A stretch of 64,000 bases of DNA from Acidobacteria bacterium AB60 (GCA_008682415.1 VANK01000004.1:186001-250000); one strand, 5' to 3'; numbered from the stretch's first letter, positions 18,181 through 27,733 are shown. Numbers and translations: made by a program. The notes: generated by a model from the letters alone, not told the origin.

Positions 18181-20652
18181 TTATTCGGGGTTTGGGGGGA
18201 GCTGTTCCAGCAGGCGCCTCCAGGTGCGCTGGTTTTTGCGGAAGGCGCGCTTGAGGTCCTCGAGGATGCGGTAGAAGTCGGCGTTGGTGCGGAGGTTGTT
18301 CCAGGCGGGGTTCTTCTGGAACCAGGGGTAGTTTTCATTGCCCAGGTAGACGGCGCGGCGGAGCCAGTGGAGGGCCTCGCTGGAGTCGCCTTCGACGGCG
18401 AAGTAGGTGGCCAGGCGGTAGGCCATCTCACTGTCGGCCTCGGCGGCGGCCAGGGTGTCGTCTTTGAGGAGGGCGGCGGCCTGGGCGCGCTCGCCGGCCT
18501 GCACATAACAGAGAGCGAGGGTGGGCACGGCGATGCGCAGAGAGGCATCGTCGCGGATGACGCGCTCAAGGATGTCGATGGCTTCGCCAAGGTTGCCGAG
18601 ACGCATCTGCTGGTAACCGGCGGAGGTGCGCAGGAGGGGGTGGCGCGGCTCGAGAGCGAGGCCTTTGTCGAGCTCGTCGCCGGCGAGCTCGAGCTGGTTC
18701 TGGTAGTGGTAGACGCGGGCGCGGTGGTTATAGAGGAGTGCGGCGTTGGCGGGGTTGAGCTTGAGGGCGCGATTGAACTGCGCCAGGGCCTCGTCGTACA
18801 TGCCGTCCCCGCGAAGGGCGATGCCCGCGACCATGTGGACGTTCCAGTCGTTGGGGGCGGTGGAGAGCATGTTGGCGATGCCGTGGCGGGCGGATTCTTT
18901 TTCGCCGCGGGAGAGCAGCATATAGATGCGGTAGAGGTTGGGCTCGGCGGCGGCGGGATCGAGGCGCAGGGCCTCGTCGAAGGCGCGGCGCGCGGCGAGG
19001 ATGTGGCTTTGGCCGCCGAAGCCGTGGCGGGCGTACTGCAGCTCGGCAATGCCGAGGCCGCTGAAGCCTAGGGCGAAGGCGGGGTCCTTGGTCGTCACGC
19101 TGGTGAAGAGGGCATGGGCGCGGTCGAGGTCGGCTTTGGCGCCGGTACGGATGGTGAAGGAGCTGAGCAGGGCGCGGGCCTGCAGATACTCTTCGCTCAC
19201 CAAGCCGGGGAGAGAGAGCTCGCGGGCGGGCGGACGGGGCGGGTCGGGGAGGTCAATACGATCCGCAGCGCTGAGCCCCTGGAGGGCGGCGAAGACCTCG
19301 TTGGAGATCTCGGACTGGACGGCGATGAGGTCGAGGGAGGCGACGCGGATGGCGCCGCCGGTGCGCACGCTCTGGGAGGCGACGTCGAGGAGCTGCCAGT
19401 TGAGGTCGAAGCCGTGTTCGGAGCGGAGGAAGCTGCCGGCGAGGACGAAGGAGACGAGGAGGCGCTGCCCGATCTGGAGGGGGTCCATCTGCGCGATGGG
19501 CAGGTTCATGAGGGTGCTGGAGGGGCGGACGATGAGGGCGGGGATGCGGGCGAGACGGGCGGCGAGGGCGTCGGCGAGCGCATAGCCATAGAGGGGCGCG
19601 ACCTCCGTGGCGCCAAGGTTGGAGAAGGGCAGGACGAGGAGGGAGGAGGGCTGGCGCTCGGGAACGGATTCGCGAAAACGCTCGGCGAGCATGGAGAGGA
19701 AGCCGGTGGCGCGCTTTTCCGCCTCGGCGTCGGTGGTGGGAAGGTTGGCGGCCGCCTCGCCGGGGATGCTGCCGGTTTCGATTTGCAGGGCCTTCATGAT
19801 GGTCTTGAGGGCCTCGCGCACCTCGCCGGCCGAGGTGTAGCGCGCTGCCGGGTTCTTTTCGAGACAGCAGCTCACCACGCTCTGCAGTTCGGGGGAGATG
19901 CCGGGGACGATCTCCGTGAGGGGCGGCGGATCGGAGTACTGGATGGAGCGGATGACCTGGAAGTCTTCGGCGTCGGGGCGCGCGAAGGGGTGGCGGCCGG
20001 AGGCGAGCTCGAAGAGGATGACGCCGAGGGCCCAGAGGTCGGACTGCACGCTGGACTGGCCTGTGACGAACTGCTCGGGGGCCATGTAGCGGATGGTGCC
20101 GCCGCGGGCGGTGTAGGTAGCGGCGAGAGAGGCGTCGCGCGCGAGGGCAGGACGGGCGGGATCGAAGCTGGCGTCTTCCGGACGGATGCGGCGGGCAAGG
20201 CCGAAGTCCAGGATCTTGGCCAGGCCGCCTTCGGTGAGCATGACGTTCTGGGGCTTGAGGTCGCGATGAAAGATGCCGAGAGCGTGGGCGGCCTGCAGGC
20301 CGTCGGCCACCTGGATGCCGACGGAGAGGACGAGCTGCAGGTTGGCAGGGCCGCGGGCGATGAGGCGGTCGAGGGACTGGCCGGGGATGTACTGCATGAC
20401 GATGTAGGCTTCGTCGCCGCTTTCGCCGGCTTCATAGATGGCGCAGACGTTGGGGTGTTCGATGGCGGAGGCGAGGCGTGCTTCGCGCAGGACGGTGGAG
20501 CGCATCTGCGCGGCGGTGAGGGCGCCGGTGCGCAGGATCTTGAGCACGACGGGACGCTGCAGGAGGGTGTCATTGGCGAGGTAGACGACGCCACTGCCTC
20601 CGGCGCCTAGCCGGCGGACGATTTCGTAATGTTCGATGGTTCTTTTGGCCAT
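18181..20652 (-). CDS. Serine/threonine protein kinase with C-terminal TPR repeats
   Basis: An 823-residue protein from the ATG at 20652 (MAKRTIEHYEIVRRLG), which starts directly at the kinase domain; the frame is open further upstream, but that part covers a simple repeat. Kinase motifs: GAGGSGVVYLA (P-loop), VVLKIL (ATP-binding Lys), HRDLKPQNVML (catalytic loop), ILDFGLARR (DFG) and YMAPEQFVTGQSSVQSDLWA. Residues about 345-480 (SSLLVLPFSNLGATEVAPLY, DALAARLARIPALIVRPSST) resemble the N-terminal part of adenylate-cyclase-like/TolB-type integrator proteins. About ten TPR-like helices follow to the C-terminus. No membrane segment is evident, so it is probably cytoplasmic. It is divergent from the retropepsin-like gene; its target is unknown. 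Confidence 0.9.
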   Translation of the reverse strand: MAKRTIEHYEIVRRLGAGGSGVVYLANDTLLQRPVVLKILRTGALTAAQMRSTVLREARLASAIEHPNVCAIYEAGESGDEAYIVMQYIPGQSLDRLIARGPANLQLVLSVGIQVADGLQAAHALGIFHRDLKPQNVMLTEGGLAKILDFGLARRIRPEDASFDPARPALARDASLAATYTARGGTIRYMAPEQFVTGQSSVQSDLWALGVILFELASGRHPFARPDAEDFQVIRSIQYSDPPPLTEIVPGISPELQSVVSCCLEKNPAARYTSAGEVREALKTIMKALQIETGSIPGEAAANLPTTDAEAEKRATGFLSMLAERFRESVPERQPSSLLVLPFSNLGATEVAPLYGYALADALAARLARIPALIVRPSSTLMNLPIAQMDPLQIGQRLLVSFVLAGSFLRSEHGFDLNWQLLDVASQSVRTGGAIRVASLDLIAVQSEISNEVFAALQGLSAADRIDLPDPPRPPARELSLPGLVSEEYLQARALLSSFTIRTGAKADLDRAHALFTSVTTKDPAFALGFSGLGIAELQYARHGFGGQSHILAARRAFDEALRLDPAAAEPNLYRIYMLLSRGEKESARHGIANMLSTAPNDWNVHMVAGIALRGDGMYDEALAQFNRALKLNPANAALLYNHRARVYHYQNQLELAGDELDKGLALEPRHPLLRTSAGYQQMRLGNLGEAIDILERVIRDDASLRIAVPTLALCYVQAGERAQAAALLKDDTLAAAEADSEMAYRLATYFAVEGDSSEALHWLRRAVYLGNENYPWFQKNPAWNNLRTNADFYRILEDLKRAFRKNQRTWRRLLEQLPPNPE

Positions 20653-20673
20653 GCGGGGCTGGAAATAGTTTAA

Positions 20674-20750
20674 GAGACGAGGGCCAAGTACCAAGGGCCA
20701 AGTACCAAGGGCCGAGAGACGAGGGCCAAGGGCCAAGGGCCGAGAGACGA
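20674..20750. repeat. Short-period direct repeats upstream of kinase gene
   Basis: Alternating units GGGCCAAGTACCAA (twice), GGGCCAAG and GAGAGACGA make up nearly the whole stretch. It lies in the 5' region of the kinase gene, so it may affect promoter spacing or simply be slippage-prone filler. Confidence 0.7.
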
Positions 20751-20812
20751 AAAACCGGGGCCCCGGGGAAGGGGGGCAAGGGCACTCCCAATCTGTTAGC
20801 GTGGGATTAACT

Positions 20813-22459
20813 ATGAGGCGAGCGGAGGTCATGGCGCGGGCGGGGTGCCTGTGCCTGGTTGTGGGCTGGGCGGGGGTGTTTGCGCCCGGGGCCACGGCGC
20901 AGCAGCAGCGGCCTGCTCGGGGTTCCTCCTTGTCGACTCAAGAGGCTCCGCCTTCGTCGACCCAAACGGCTTCGCCTTCGTCGACCCAAACGGCTCGGGT
21001 TCCGTCGACACCACCCGCTTCACCGTCGAGCACACAGAATTCGTCGTCGGCTACACAGGCTCCGCCGTCGGGGCAGAGTTCGCCATCTCCGGGTGCAGGT
21101 TCGCCGGCCAGCGGACTGGCGGCGCCCCCTTCCGGGCAGGCGTCTCCGGGGGCGGGTCAACAGCAGCAGCCTGACAATGGCGAGCGGGTGCGCACGGGGA
21201 CGAGCAGCGGGTTGAATGTCGACCTGCGCTTGCAGAACCTGCTGGCGGATCACCAGTATTTTCGGATTGCGGATGAGCTGGACCAGCTGCCGCCGGAGCA
21301 GGCGCAGCTTTATCGCGGCATTCTTGCCAACCGGGAGAATGATCCGCGGAGATCGATTGCGCTGCTGGAGCCGCTGCTGGATAAGGTGACAGCCAGCGGC
21401 GACGCGACGCACGAGAAGATGCTGCGCAAGGCGCTGGCGGAGGATTACCTGCGCGACGGCGATGTGGCCAAGGCGGCCAAGGCGTACCAGGAGCTGGAGG
21501 CGCGCGCGGGAGGCAAGCTGAGCAGCGACGAGTGGGACGAGATCGAGATGCCGCTGAAGATGCTGCCGCTGGCGGTGGCGAACCCGCCCATGACGGTGGA
21601 GCCATGCCCTCCTTTTGTGATGCAGGTGGACCGGGATCCGCTGGGGCTGACGGAGATTCCGGTGTTTGTGGATGCGGTGCCGCATCGGTGGATGCTGGAT
21701 CCGACGGCGCCGTTCAACCTGATTGCGCGGTCGGCAGCGCGCGAGGTGGGGTTGAAGGTGTCAGAGGAGGCGGTCACGATCCACACGCTGACGGGGAAGC
21801 CGATGCAGGTGCACGTGACGGTGGTTCCGCGGTTCACGATTGGGGGGCGGCTGACGCTGCGCAACATGACGGCGTTTGTGTTTGACGATGCCGATTATTT
21901 TTTCGAGAACACGAACTACCACGTGCAGGGAGTGCTGGGGTATCCGGCGCTGCAGGCGCTGGGAAGCGTGACGATCACCGGAGACGCGACGGTGGAGGTG
22001 GATCCGCAGCGAGACGCGGCAGCGGAGAAGGATGCGGCGGCGCGGCGAGGCGCACATTTTTTTCTGGACGGCGATCAGATCATTCTGGCGCTGGGGCCGG
22101 TGGGGAATGAGCGGATGTTCGCGGTGGATGCGGCGGGACAGCAGAGTTATCTCACGTCGCGCTATTACGACGAGCACGCCAATGAGTTCGCGGGACAGAA
22201 GGCGCAGCCGTTCACGGTGCCGGGGATAGGACGCGAGAAGGCACAGCCGGCGTACGAGGCGGAGACGACGCCTTTGGAAGTGGGCGGCACGACCGTGCAC
22301 GCGCACTATATCGAGGTGCTGACGCAGCCACTGGGTGATGCGGCGCTGGACGATGTGTACGGGGTGCTGGGGGTGGATGTTCTGGACCAGTTCCGGCGGT
22401 ACACGTTCGACTATCGCACAATGCGGTTCAGCGTGGCCCCTGAAGACGGCGCAAGATAA
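20813..22459 (+). CDS. Exported retropepsin-like protein with two degenerate aspartyl-protease-like domains
   Basis: A 548-residue protein. A signal peptide (RAGCLCLVVGWAGVFAPGATA) leads into a Ser/Thr/Pro/Gln-rich linker of about 90 residues built of imperfect SSTQTASP units. A helical TPR-like stretch follows (about 135-235: NLLADHQYFRIADELDQLPP, EDYLRDGDVAKAAKAYQELE). The C-terminal half looks like two retropepsin-fold domains. The first has VPHRWMLDPTAPFNLI where active members have D-T/S-G-A; the second has FAVDAAGQQSYL. The aspartates remain but the Thr/Ser-Gly are gone in both, so protease activity is doubtful. The ATG at 20813 was chosen; 20831 is an alternative. It is divergent from the kinase gene. 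Confidence 0.75.
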   Translation: MRRAEVMARAGCLCLVVGWAGVFAPGATAQQQRPARGSSLSTQEAPPSSTQTASPSSTQTARVPSTPPASPSSTQNSSSATQAPPSGQSSPSPGAGSPASGLAAPPSGQASPGAGQQQQPDNGERVRTGTSSGLNVDLRLQNLLADHQYFRIADELDQLPPEQAQLYRGILANRENDPRRSIALLEPLLDKVTASGDATHEKMLRKALAEDYLRDGDVAKAAKAYQELEARAGGKLSSDEWDEIEMPLKMLPLAVANPPMTVEPCPPFVMQVDRDPLGLTEIPVFVDAVPHRWMLDPTAPFNLIARSAAREVGLKVSEEAVTIHTLTGKPMQVHVTVVPRFTIGGRLTLRNMTAFVFDDADYFFENTNYHVQGVLGYPALQALGSVTITGDATVEVDPQRDAAAEKDAAARRGAHFFLDGDQIILALGPVGNERMFAVDAAGQQSYLTSRYYDEHANEFAGQKAQPFTVPGIGREKAQPAYEAETTPLEVGGTTVHAHYIEVLTQPLGDAALDDVYGVLGVDVLDQFRRYTFDYRTMRFSVAPEDGAR

Positions 22460-22726
22460 CTTTTACAAACGGGGCTTCCGCTTGCGGGTCAATGACTTGC
22501 GCGGATAAAACCTGCTTGGGACGGAGGATGCGGCAGGTCGACCGCAACTTCAGCCAGACAAGCGAGTCAAAACAGGCAGAGGGTTGATACGTTTTTGAAC
22601 CGTCCCGAAGCAAACCATTCCGCCTGAAATGCTGTGCCGCGTCTTGGCAGCGATGCGTTGAGACCGATTCTTGACGCCGCTCCTATTCCCCCTCGAAGAC
22701 GCGACGAACCCGATGAAAGAGGCAAC

Positions 22727-23230
22727 ATGGATGCTCACGTAGTGCACATTGGGCAGGACCACTGCCATCGCGCAGAGGTATTGCGCAATGCCGGATATCG
22801 CGTGGAGGAATGTGCGACCCTGCCGCAGCTGGCGGGCTGGGAGAGAGCCGGCACCCCGGAAGCGATTTTTCTAACCGAGAGCGAAGGCCTTTCCGCCCAG
22901 GAGGCGGTGAGTGCGGCGCGGGCGCGCTGGGCGGCTCCGCTGATCCTGTTTCAGAGCACGATGCAGGAGGCGAACGGGATGGGCTTCGACCTGGTGATTC
23001 CGCCGCTGACCTCGCCGCGCAAGTGGCTGCGGCAGGTGCGGGCTGTGGTGGAGTGGAGCCGGGGAGCGCGCGCGCAGGTGCGTGCCACGCCGGAGCAGGG
23101 CCAGTTTTTGCGCCGGGAGACGGAGAGGAAGCGGGACACGCTGCTGAAGGGCGGAGCGGTTCCCCTGCCCAAGGCAGGCCGCGGATACACGGCGCGGGAT
23201 GGGTGGAACTCGCAGCGCGGAGGCGACTGA
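22727..23230 (+). CDS. Small response-regulator-receiver-like protein
   Basis: A 167-residue protein from the ATG at 22727, with AAAGAGG just upstream. The layout VVHIGQDHCHRAEVLRNAGY, PEAIFLTES and WAAPLILFQS follows the alternating beta-alpha pattern of a receiver domain (about 3-110). However, the phospho-acceptor Asp and the acidic pair after strand 1 are not recognisable, so it may be a pseudo-receiver. The tail (about 115-167) is basic and may bind another partner. No kinase lies beside it. The 267 bp before it show nothing I can identify. Confidence 0.5.
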   Translation: MDAHVVHIGQDHCHRAEVLRNAGYRVEECATLPQLAGWERAGTPEAIFLTESEGLSAQEAVSAARARWAAPLILFQSTMQEANGMGFDLVIPPLTSPRKWLRQVRAVVEWSRGARAQVRATPEQGQFLRRETERKRDTLLKGGAVPLPKAGRGYTARDGWNSQRGGD

Positions 23231-23237
23231 GCGGCGG

Positions 23238-23495
23238 CTAGTGGCCGCGGCGGGGCGCGTTTTCGTCGACGGGCTCGGGCGGCAGAGAAGCGAGCCGCTT
23301 CTGGCTGCGGCGGCCGAGATGGAACATGAGCTGGCCGAAGACGAGCAGGACAATTCCCCACCACAGGTTGGCGTTGACGCCCAGGCTGCGCGCGTAGAGA
23401 TCGACGCGGCCGTTGGTGGCGGCTCCGAAGCCGGTAAGGATGACGCCGATGATGGAGAACATCAGGCCCATGGGGTTGCGTAGATCGAGATTCAT
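23238..23495 (-). CDS. Small two-TM membrane protein, partner of SSS transporter
   Basis: An 85-residue protein with two membrane segments (about 10-28 LMFSIIGVILTGFGA and 43-60 LWWGIVLLVFGQLMFHLG) and a charged tail (RRSQKRLASLPPEP). GAGGAG precedes the ATG by 8-9 nt. It lies 28 nt downstream of the sodium/solute symporter gene, so the two are co-transcribed. Similar small proteins accompany some SSS transporters; it could be an accessory subunit. Function is inferred from context only. Confidence 0.75.
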   Translation of the reverse strand: MNLDLRNPMGLMFSIIGVILTGFGAATNGRVDLYARSLGVNANLWWGIVLLVFGQLMFHLGRRSQKRLASLPPEPVDENAPRRGH

Positions 23496-23523
23496 AAGCG
23501 CGGCTCCTCGGTAATCTGCGTCA

Positions 23524-25356
23524 TCACGCGAAGAAGAGGTTGAGGGCGACGACGCCGATGAGGACGGCGATCGCGAGAGCTTCGGGGCGCTTCCACCAGA
23601 CCAGGTGGGAGGTCTCGGGCATGGGCGTGAGGGAGCGGACCAGGCCGACCAATTCGGCGTCGGGCTTGGGCTTTGTAAACAGGCTCACAATCACCGCGAT
23701 GATGAAGTTGGTGCCGAAGGCGAAGATGGCGCCGTAGAAGTTCTGCGCCATGTCGCTGGGGTAGTTGTGGACGACGGTGATCCATCCGCCGTGAATGCCG
23801 GGGCGCGCCTCGATGGGAAGGGTGAGGCCGTGGTGGATGACGGCGGCGAGGGTTCCGGCGATGAGGCCGGTGAAGGCGCCGTGTCCGGTGGTGCGTTTCC
23901 AAAACATGCCCAGCAGGAAGGTGGCGAAGAGGGGCGCGTTGACGAAGGAGAAGACGAGCTGGAGCGTGTCCATGATGTTGTTGAAGCTGATGGCGGCGTA
24001 GGCGGTGGCGATGGAGAGGAGGATGCCACCGACGGTGGCCCATCGTCCGACGGCCATGTAGTGGCGGTCGCTGGCGCCTTTATGGATGTAGGACTGGTAG
24101 AGGTCGTAGGTGAAGACGGTATTGAAGGCGGTGACATTGCCGGCCATGCCGCTCATAAAGCTTGCCAGCAGCGCGGTGAGCCCCAGTCCCAGAATTCCAG
24201 TCGGGAAGTAGTGCAGGAGCATGTTGGGGGTGGCCATGTCGTAGTCGAGGAGGGGCTCACCGTTGGCCTGGGTCATGGGCTTGCCGGTAATGGGGTTGAT
24301 TTTGGCGGGGACGATGCCGCGTCCTTCGGCCTGCTGCGGGGAGACGACGTCGATCTGGTGGACGATGGAGCCGTCGGGGTTGTGGAGGACGGTGGTGGTG
24401 GAGCGCGGGGTGGGCAGGGCGACGGCGATGAGGCCGGGAAGGATGACCAGGAAGGGAAACACCATCTTGGGCACGGCGGCGATGAGGGGGACTTTGCGGG
24501 CCGAGTCCATGTTGTGGGAGGCCATGGCGGTCTGGATGACGAGGAAGTCGGTGCACCAGTAGCCGGCGCCGAGGACGAAGCCGAGGCCCATGCCGAGGCC
24601 GATGATGTCGATGCCCATGGGGTTGGTGGAGGCGTGCATGATGCCCTTCCACTCGTGCATGTAGGCGACGGGGAGGGAGGCCTTGAGGCCGCTCCAGCCG
24701 CCGATGTTCTTGAGGCCGAGGAGGACGAGGGGGAGGAAGCCGGCGATGATGAGGAAGAACTGCAGAACCTCGTTGTAGATGGCGCTGGTGAGTCCGCCGA
24801 GGAAGATGTAGGCGAGGACGATGATGGCGGAGAGGACGATGGAGAAGGTGAAGATGCCTTCCGGAGGGAGGCCGAGGCTGCGGAAGAGGGAGTCGAAGAC
24901 GTGCAGGGCCTGGATGAGCCGCGCCATGGCGTACATGCTGATGCCGGAGCTGAAGACGGTCATGACGGCGAAGGAGCAGGCGTTGAGGGCGCGGGTCTTC
25001 TCGTCGAAGCGGAGGCGGAGGAACTCGGGGACGGAGCGGGCCTTGGAGCCGTAGTAGAAGGGCATCATAAAGATGCCGACGAAGATCATGGCGGGGATGG
25101 CGCCGATGCCGTAGAAGTGGGCAGTTTCAAGGCCGTACTTGGCGCCGGAGGCGCCCATGCCGATGACTTCCTGGGCGCCGAGGTTGGCGCTGATGAAGGC
25201 GAGGCCGCAGATCCAGGCGGGGAGGGCGCGGCCGGCCTGGAAGAAGTCTTTGCTGGTCTTCATGTAGCGCTTGAGGGCAAAGCCGATGCCCAGCACGAAG
25301 ACAAAGTAGAGGAGCATGATGAGCCAATCGACGGAGGTGAGAGTGGCGGAGGTCAC
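23524..25356 (-). CDS. Sodium:solute symporter (SSS family, sugar-transporter-like)
   Basis: A 610-residue inner-membrane protein with about 14-15 membrane segments. The start is a GTG with AAAGGAG 9 nt upstream. Family features: LIMLLYFVFVLGIGFALKRY at the N-terminus, FFQAGRALPAWICGLAFIS, then ANLGAQEVIGMGASGAKYG, which matches the vSGLT-like branch, and ARSVPEFLRLRF. A hydrophilic insert at about 330-400 (VVSPQQAEGRGIVPAKINPI) is unusual for shorter family members. It probably imports a sugar or related solute with sodium. It is first in a two-gene operon with the small membrane protein and divergent from mtnA. Confidence 0.92.
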   Translation of the reverse strand: MTSATLTSVDWLIMLLYFVFVLGIGFALKRYMKTSKDFFQAGRALPAWICGLAFISANLGAQEVIGMGASGAKYGLETAHFYGIGAIPAMIFVGIFMMPFYYGSKARSVPEFLRLRFDEKTRALNACSFAVMTVFSSGISMYAMARLIQALHVFDSLFRSLGLPPEGIFTFSIVLSAIIVLAYIFLGGLTSAIYNEVLQFFLIIAGFLPLVLLGLKNIGGWSGLKASLPVAYMHEWKGIMHASTNPMGIDIIGLGMGLGFVLGAGYWCTDFLVIQTAMASHNMDSARKVPLIAAVPKMVFPFLVILPGLIAVALPTPRSTTTVLHNPDGSIVHQIDVVSPQQAEGRGIVPAKINPITGKPMTQANGEPLLDYDMATPNMLLHYFPTGILGLGLTALLASFMSGMAGNVTAFNTVFTYDLYQSYIHKGASDRHYMAVGRWATVGGILLSIATAYAAISFNNIMDTLQLVFSFVNAPLFATFLLGMFWKRTTGHGAFTGLIAGTLAAVIHHGLTLPIEARPGIHGGWITVVHNYPSDMAQNFYGAIFAFGTNFIIAVIVSLFTKPKPDAELVGLVRSLTPMPETSHLVWWKRPEALAIAVLIGVVALNLFFA

Positions 25357-25530
25357 GTGGGCTGGCTCCTTTGCGCTTAGCAGGCGCCTGGGCGATAGGT
25401 GGGACTCGAGGGAGAGGTCCGCAGACAACTGTAAGCAGTGGAGAGCGGGGTCGTCCAGTGGAATTTGCAAACGTTTTCAGGGACCGCGTGCGGCGGTGTC
25501 CGGGGCGGCGGCAAGATAAACTAGACAGGC

Positions 25531-26580
25531 ATGATTCCGACGCTGACGTGGACCCCTGAGGGTGTCCGCTTTATCGACCAGACGCGGCTCCCTCTCGAGG
25601 AGAGCTATGTGCTCGCCACCACGTATGAACAGGTTGCGGACGTGATTGTGACGATGGTGGTGCGAGGGGCCCCGGCCATTGGGGTTTCAGCGGCGTACGG
25701 CGTGGCGCTGGGGGCGGAGAAGTCGGCGGCGACAACGGCGGCGGAGTTTGCGCCGGAGTTTGCGCGGATTTGCGCGCGGCTGGCGGGGACGCGCCCGACG
25801 GCGGTGAATTTGTTCTGGGCCATCGACCGGATGAAGCGGGTGTTCGGGGAGCTGCAGGCGCGGGGCGCCGGGATGGACGAGGTGCGGGCGCGCATTCTCG
25901 CGGAGGCGCACGCGATGTACGACGAGGACATCCAGGCGTGCAAGACGATGGGGGCTTATGGCGGCGAGTTGCTGCCGGACGAGGGCGGCATGCTGACGCA
26001 CTGCAACGCGGGCGCGCTGGCGACGTGCGGATATGGGACGGCGCTAGGGGTGATTCGGGCGGCGGTTGAGCAGGGCAAGCAGATCCATGTGTATGCCGAC
26101 GAGACGCGGCCGTTTCTGCAGGGGGCGCGGCTGACGGCGTGGGAGCTGATGGCGGATGGAATTCCCACAACGGTGATCTGCGACAACATGGCGGCGAGCC
26201 TGATGCGCGCGGGCAAGATCAAGGCGGTGGTGGTAGGGGCGGATCGCATCGCGGCCAATGGGGACTTCGCCAACAAGATCGGCACGTATAACGTGGCGAT
26301 TCTGGCGAAGGAGCATGGGATTCCGTTCTATTGCGCCGCGCCGTGGTCGACGATTGACACGGCCACACCGAATGGAGAGGCGATCCCGATCGAGGAGCGG
26401 AACGCGATCGAGGTGACGCACCATGGGGGCAAGCAGCTGACGCCGCATGGGGTAGGGATCTGCAATCCGGCGTTCGACGTGACGCCGGCGAAGTACGTGA
26501 CGGCAATTATTACGGAGCGCGGGGTGTTGCGCGCGCCGTATGCGGAGTCTCTGCGGGAGATGGAGCTGGTGGCGAAGTAG
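25531..26580 (+). CDS. mtnA: S-methyl-5-thioribose-1-phosphate isomerase
   Basis: A 349-residue cytoplasmic enzyme of methionine salvage that isomerises methylthioribose-1-phosphate to methylthioribulose-1-phosphate. Conserved motifs: [35 protein letters not shown] (catalytic Cys region), [48 protein letters not shown] (the catalytic Asp lies in GADR) and [11 protein letters not shown]. Length is typical. No other salvage gene (mtnK, mtnB, mtnC) adjoins it, so the pathway must be dispersed or partial. Confidence 0.95.
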   Translation: MIPTLTWTPEGVRFIDQTRLPLEESYVLATTYEQVADVIVTMVVRGAPAIGVSAAYGVALGAEKSAATTAAEFAPEFARICARLAGTRPTAVNLFWAIDRMKRVFGELQARGAGMDEVRARILAEAHAMYDEDIQACKTMGAYGGELLPDEGGMLTHCNAGALATCGYGTALGVIRAAVEQGKQIHVYADETRPFLQGARLTAWELMADGIPTTVICDNMAASLMRAGKIKAVVVGADRIAANGDFANKIGTYNVAILAKEHGIPFYCAAPWSTIDTATPNGEAIPIEERNAIEVTHHGGKQLTPHGVGICNPAFDVTPAKYVTAIITERGVLRAPYAESLREMELVAK

Positions 26581-26639
26581 GGATGCGATCCTTGACCGGC
26601 GGCTGTTTCTTCGCTCAGCGAGACCTGGAGGCCGTGCCC

Positions 26640-26885
26640 ATGCGTTCCGCCACCATCTTTGAGGCCAAGACCAACCTCTCAAAATTGATTCAGCGTGGTC
26701 TGCGCGGTGAGGAGGTGCTGATCACCTCCGGACGCGCGCGCAAGCCGGTGGTGCGTCTGGTGCCAGTGGAGCGCCCGTCTGCCAGCAGGCGCATCGGATT
26801 TCTCAAGGGCCAGGGAAGGTTCGATGAGGGGTTTTGGGAGCCGCTGCCGGAGGACGAACTCCGCCTCTGGAACGGCGACGACTAG
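26640..26885 (+). CDS. Phd/YefM-family antitoxin, orphan
   Basis: An 81-residue protein from the ATG at 26640, with GGAGG 8 nt upstream. The N-terminus (SATIFEAKTNLSKLIQRGL, GEEVLITSGRARKPVVRLVP) is the Phd/YefM DNA-binding fold that autorepresses type II toxin-antitoxin operons. The C-terminus (EGFWEPLPEDELRLWNGDD) is the toxin-binding tail usually paired with PIN-domain toxins. No toxin gene follows: the next gene is on the other strand and overlaps the stop codon by 4 nt. It lies 59 bp after mtnA on the same strand. Confidence 0.85.
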   Translation: MRSATIFEAKTNLSKLIQRGLRGEEVLITSGRARKPVVRLVPVERPSASRRIGFLKGQGRFDEGFWEPLPEDELRLWNGDD

Positions 26886-27346
26886 GCCGGGTCGACTTCG
26901 GCGGGGGTGCCTTCGCGGGCCATCGCACCCATGTCGGGAACGCGGAGCTTGTTTTCGGCGTCGTCGGTGAGGACCTGCGCAGATTCCTGGACCAGGGCGT
27001 ACTGGTTCCCGTAGAGGTCGAGAAAGACGGCTTCGATGCCCCAGGGCCGGACCTGCGGACTCTGGGTGAACTCGATTCCCTTCCCTTTCAGTTCGTCGTA
27101 GCCGGCCTGGCAATCGCGGGTGGAGATGACCCAGGTGGCGTTTTTGCCGACCCGGTCGGGGAACCAGGAGGCGAGCAGGAACTCCACCTCGATCTGCTGC
27201 GGCGGAGCGACGGTGAGCCAGCGGAAGCCGCTGCCCTGCTGATCCACACGCTTCTCAAATCCGAGCATCTGGGTGAACCAGGTAAGGGCTTCGTCCTGGT
27301 CCTTCACCGCGATGGTGATGGTGGATACCTTGTCGATGGCTTGCAT
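26882..27346 (-). CDS. VOC (glyoxalase/bleomycin-resistance fold) family protein
   Basis: A 154-residue protein with the paired beta-alpha-beta-beta-beta modules of the VOC fold: STITIAVKDQDEALTWFTQM, FLLASWFPDRVGKNA, WVISTRDCQAGYDELKGKGI and GIEAVFLDLYGNQYALVQ, with the final DLYGN typical of the second module. The C-terminal 25 residues extend past the usual domain. VOC members are metalloenzymes or binding proteins with varied substrates; none can be assigned here. Its 3' end overlaps that of the antitoxin gene by 4 nt. Confidence 0.85.
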   Translation of the reverse strand: MQAIDKVSTITIAVKDQDEALTWFTQMLGFEKRVDQQGSGFRWLTVAPPQQIEVEFLLASWFPDRVGKNATWVISTRDCQAGYDELKGKGIEFTQSPQVRPWGIEAVFLDLYGNQYALVQESAQVLTDDAENKLRVPDMGAMAREGTPAEVDPA

Positions 27347-27439
27347 GCTGCCTCCCGCAAGTGAGATTCCCGCAACGCGGGTTAGGCTGTTTCAAGAAAT
27401 CAGAGGAAGGGGCTGGCGGCTTGCAATAATGGAGGGACC

Positions 27440-27733
27440 GTGCGCACCGGCACAACCGTTCTCCGGCTGAAGCAGCCTTCCATTCTCCGCGGCATCCTGT
27501 TGGCGCTGGGCGCGTTCGTGGTGAGCCTGCGCCTGGGCGGTTTTCCGGATATCACGGCGCTGCACGCATCGCGCTGGCAGGTGCTGGCGATTGCGGCGGC
27601 GTTTGCGGCGATGGTGGAGACGACGCGCTGCATGAAGCGCCGCTGGAGCCTGTACCAGGCGGGGGTTTTGATCCTGCTGTATACCGACGTGATGATTCTC
27701 GGGCTGGCGGTGTTTTTGTTTTTTTATCCCTAA
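27440..27733 (+). CDS. Small membrane protein, unknown
   Basis: A 97-residue protein with a GTG start preceded by GGAGGG. Three hydrophobic segments (about 17-33 GILLALGAFVVSLRLGG, 46-60 VLAIAAAFAAMVET, 73-95 YQAGVLILLYTDVMILGLAV) suggest an inner-membrane protein. It lies 64 bp upstream of mscL. I do not recognise a family. Confidence 0.7.
   Translation: MRTGTTVLRLKQPSILRGILLALGAFVVSLRLGGFPDITALHASRWQVLAIAAAFAAMVETTRCMKRRWSLYQAGVLILLYTDVMILGLAVFLFFYP

Noticed and set aside
23605..25380. Plus-strand frame of 591 codons rich in Asp, Glu, Gly
   Set aside because: It is antisense to the SSS transporter; no SD, low-complexity acidic composition.
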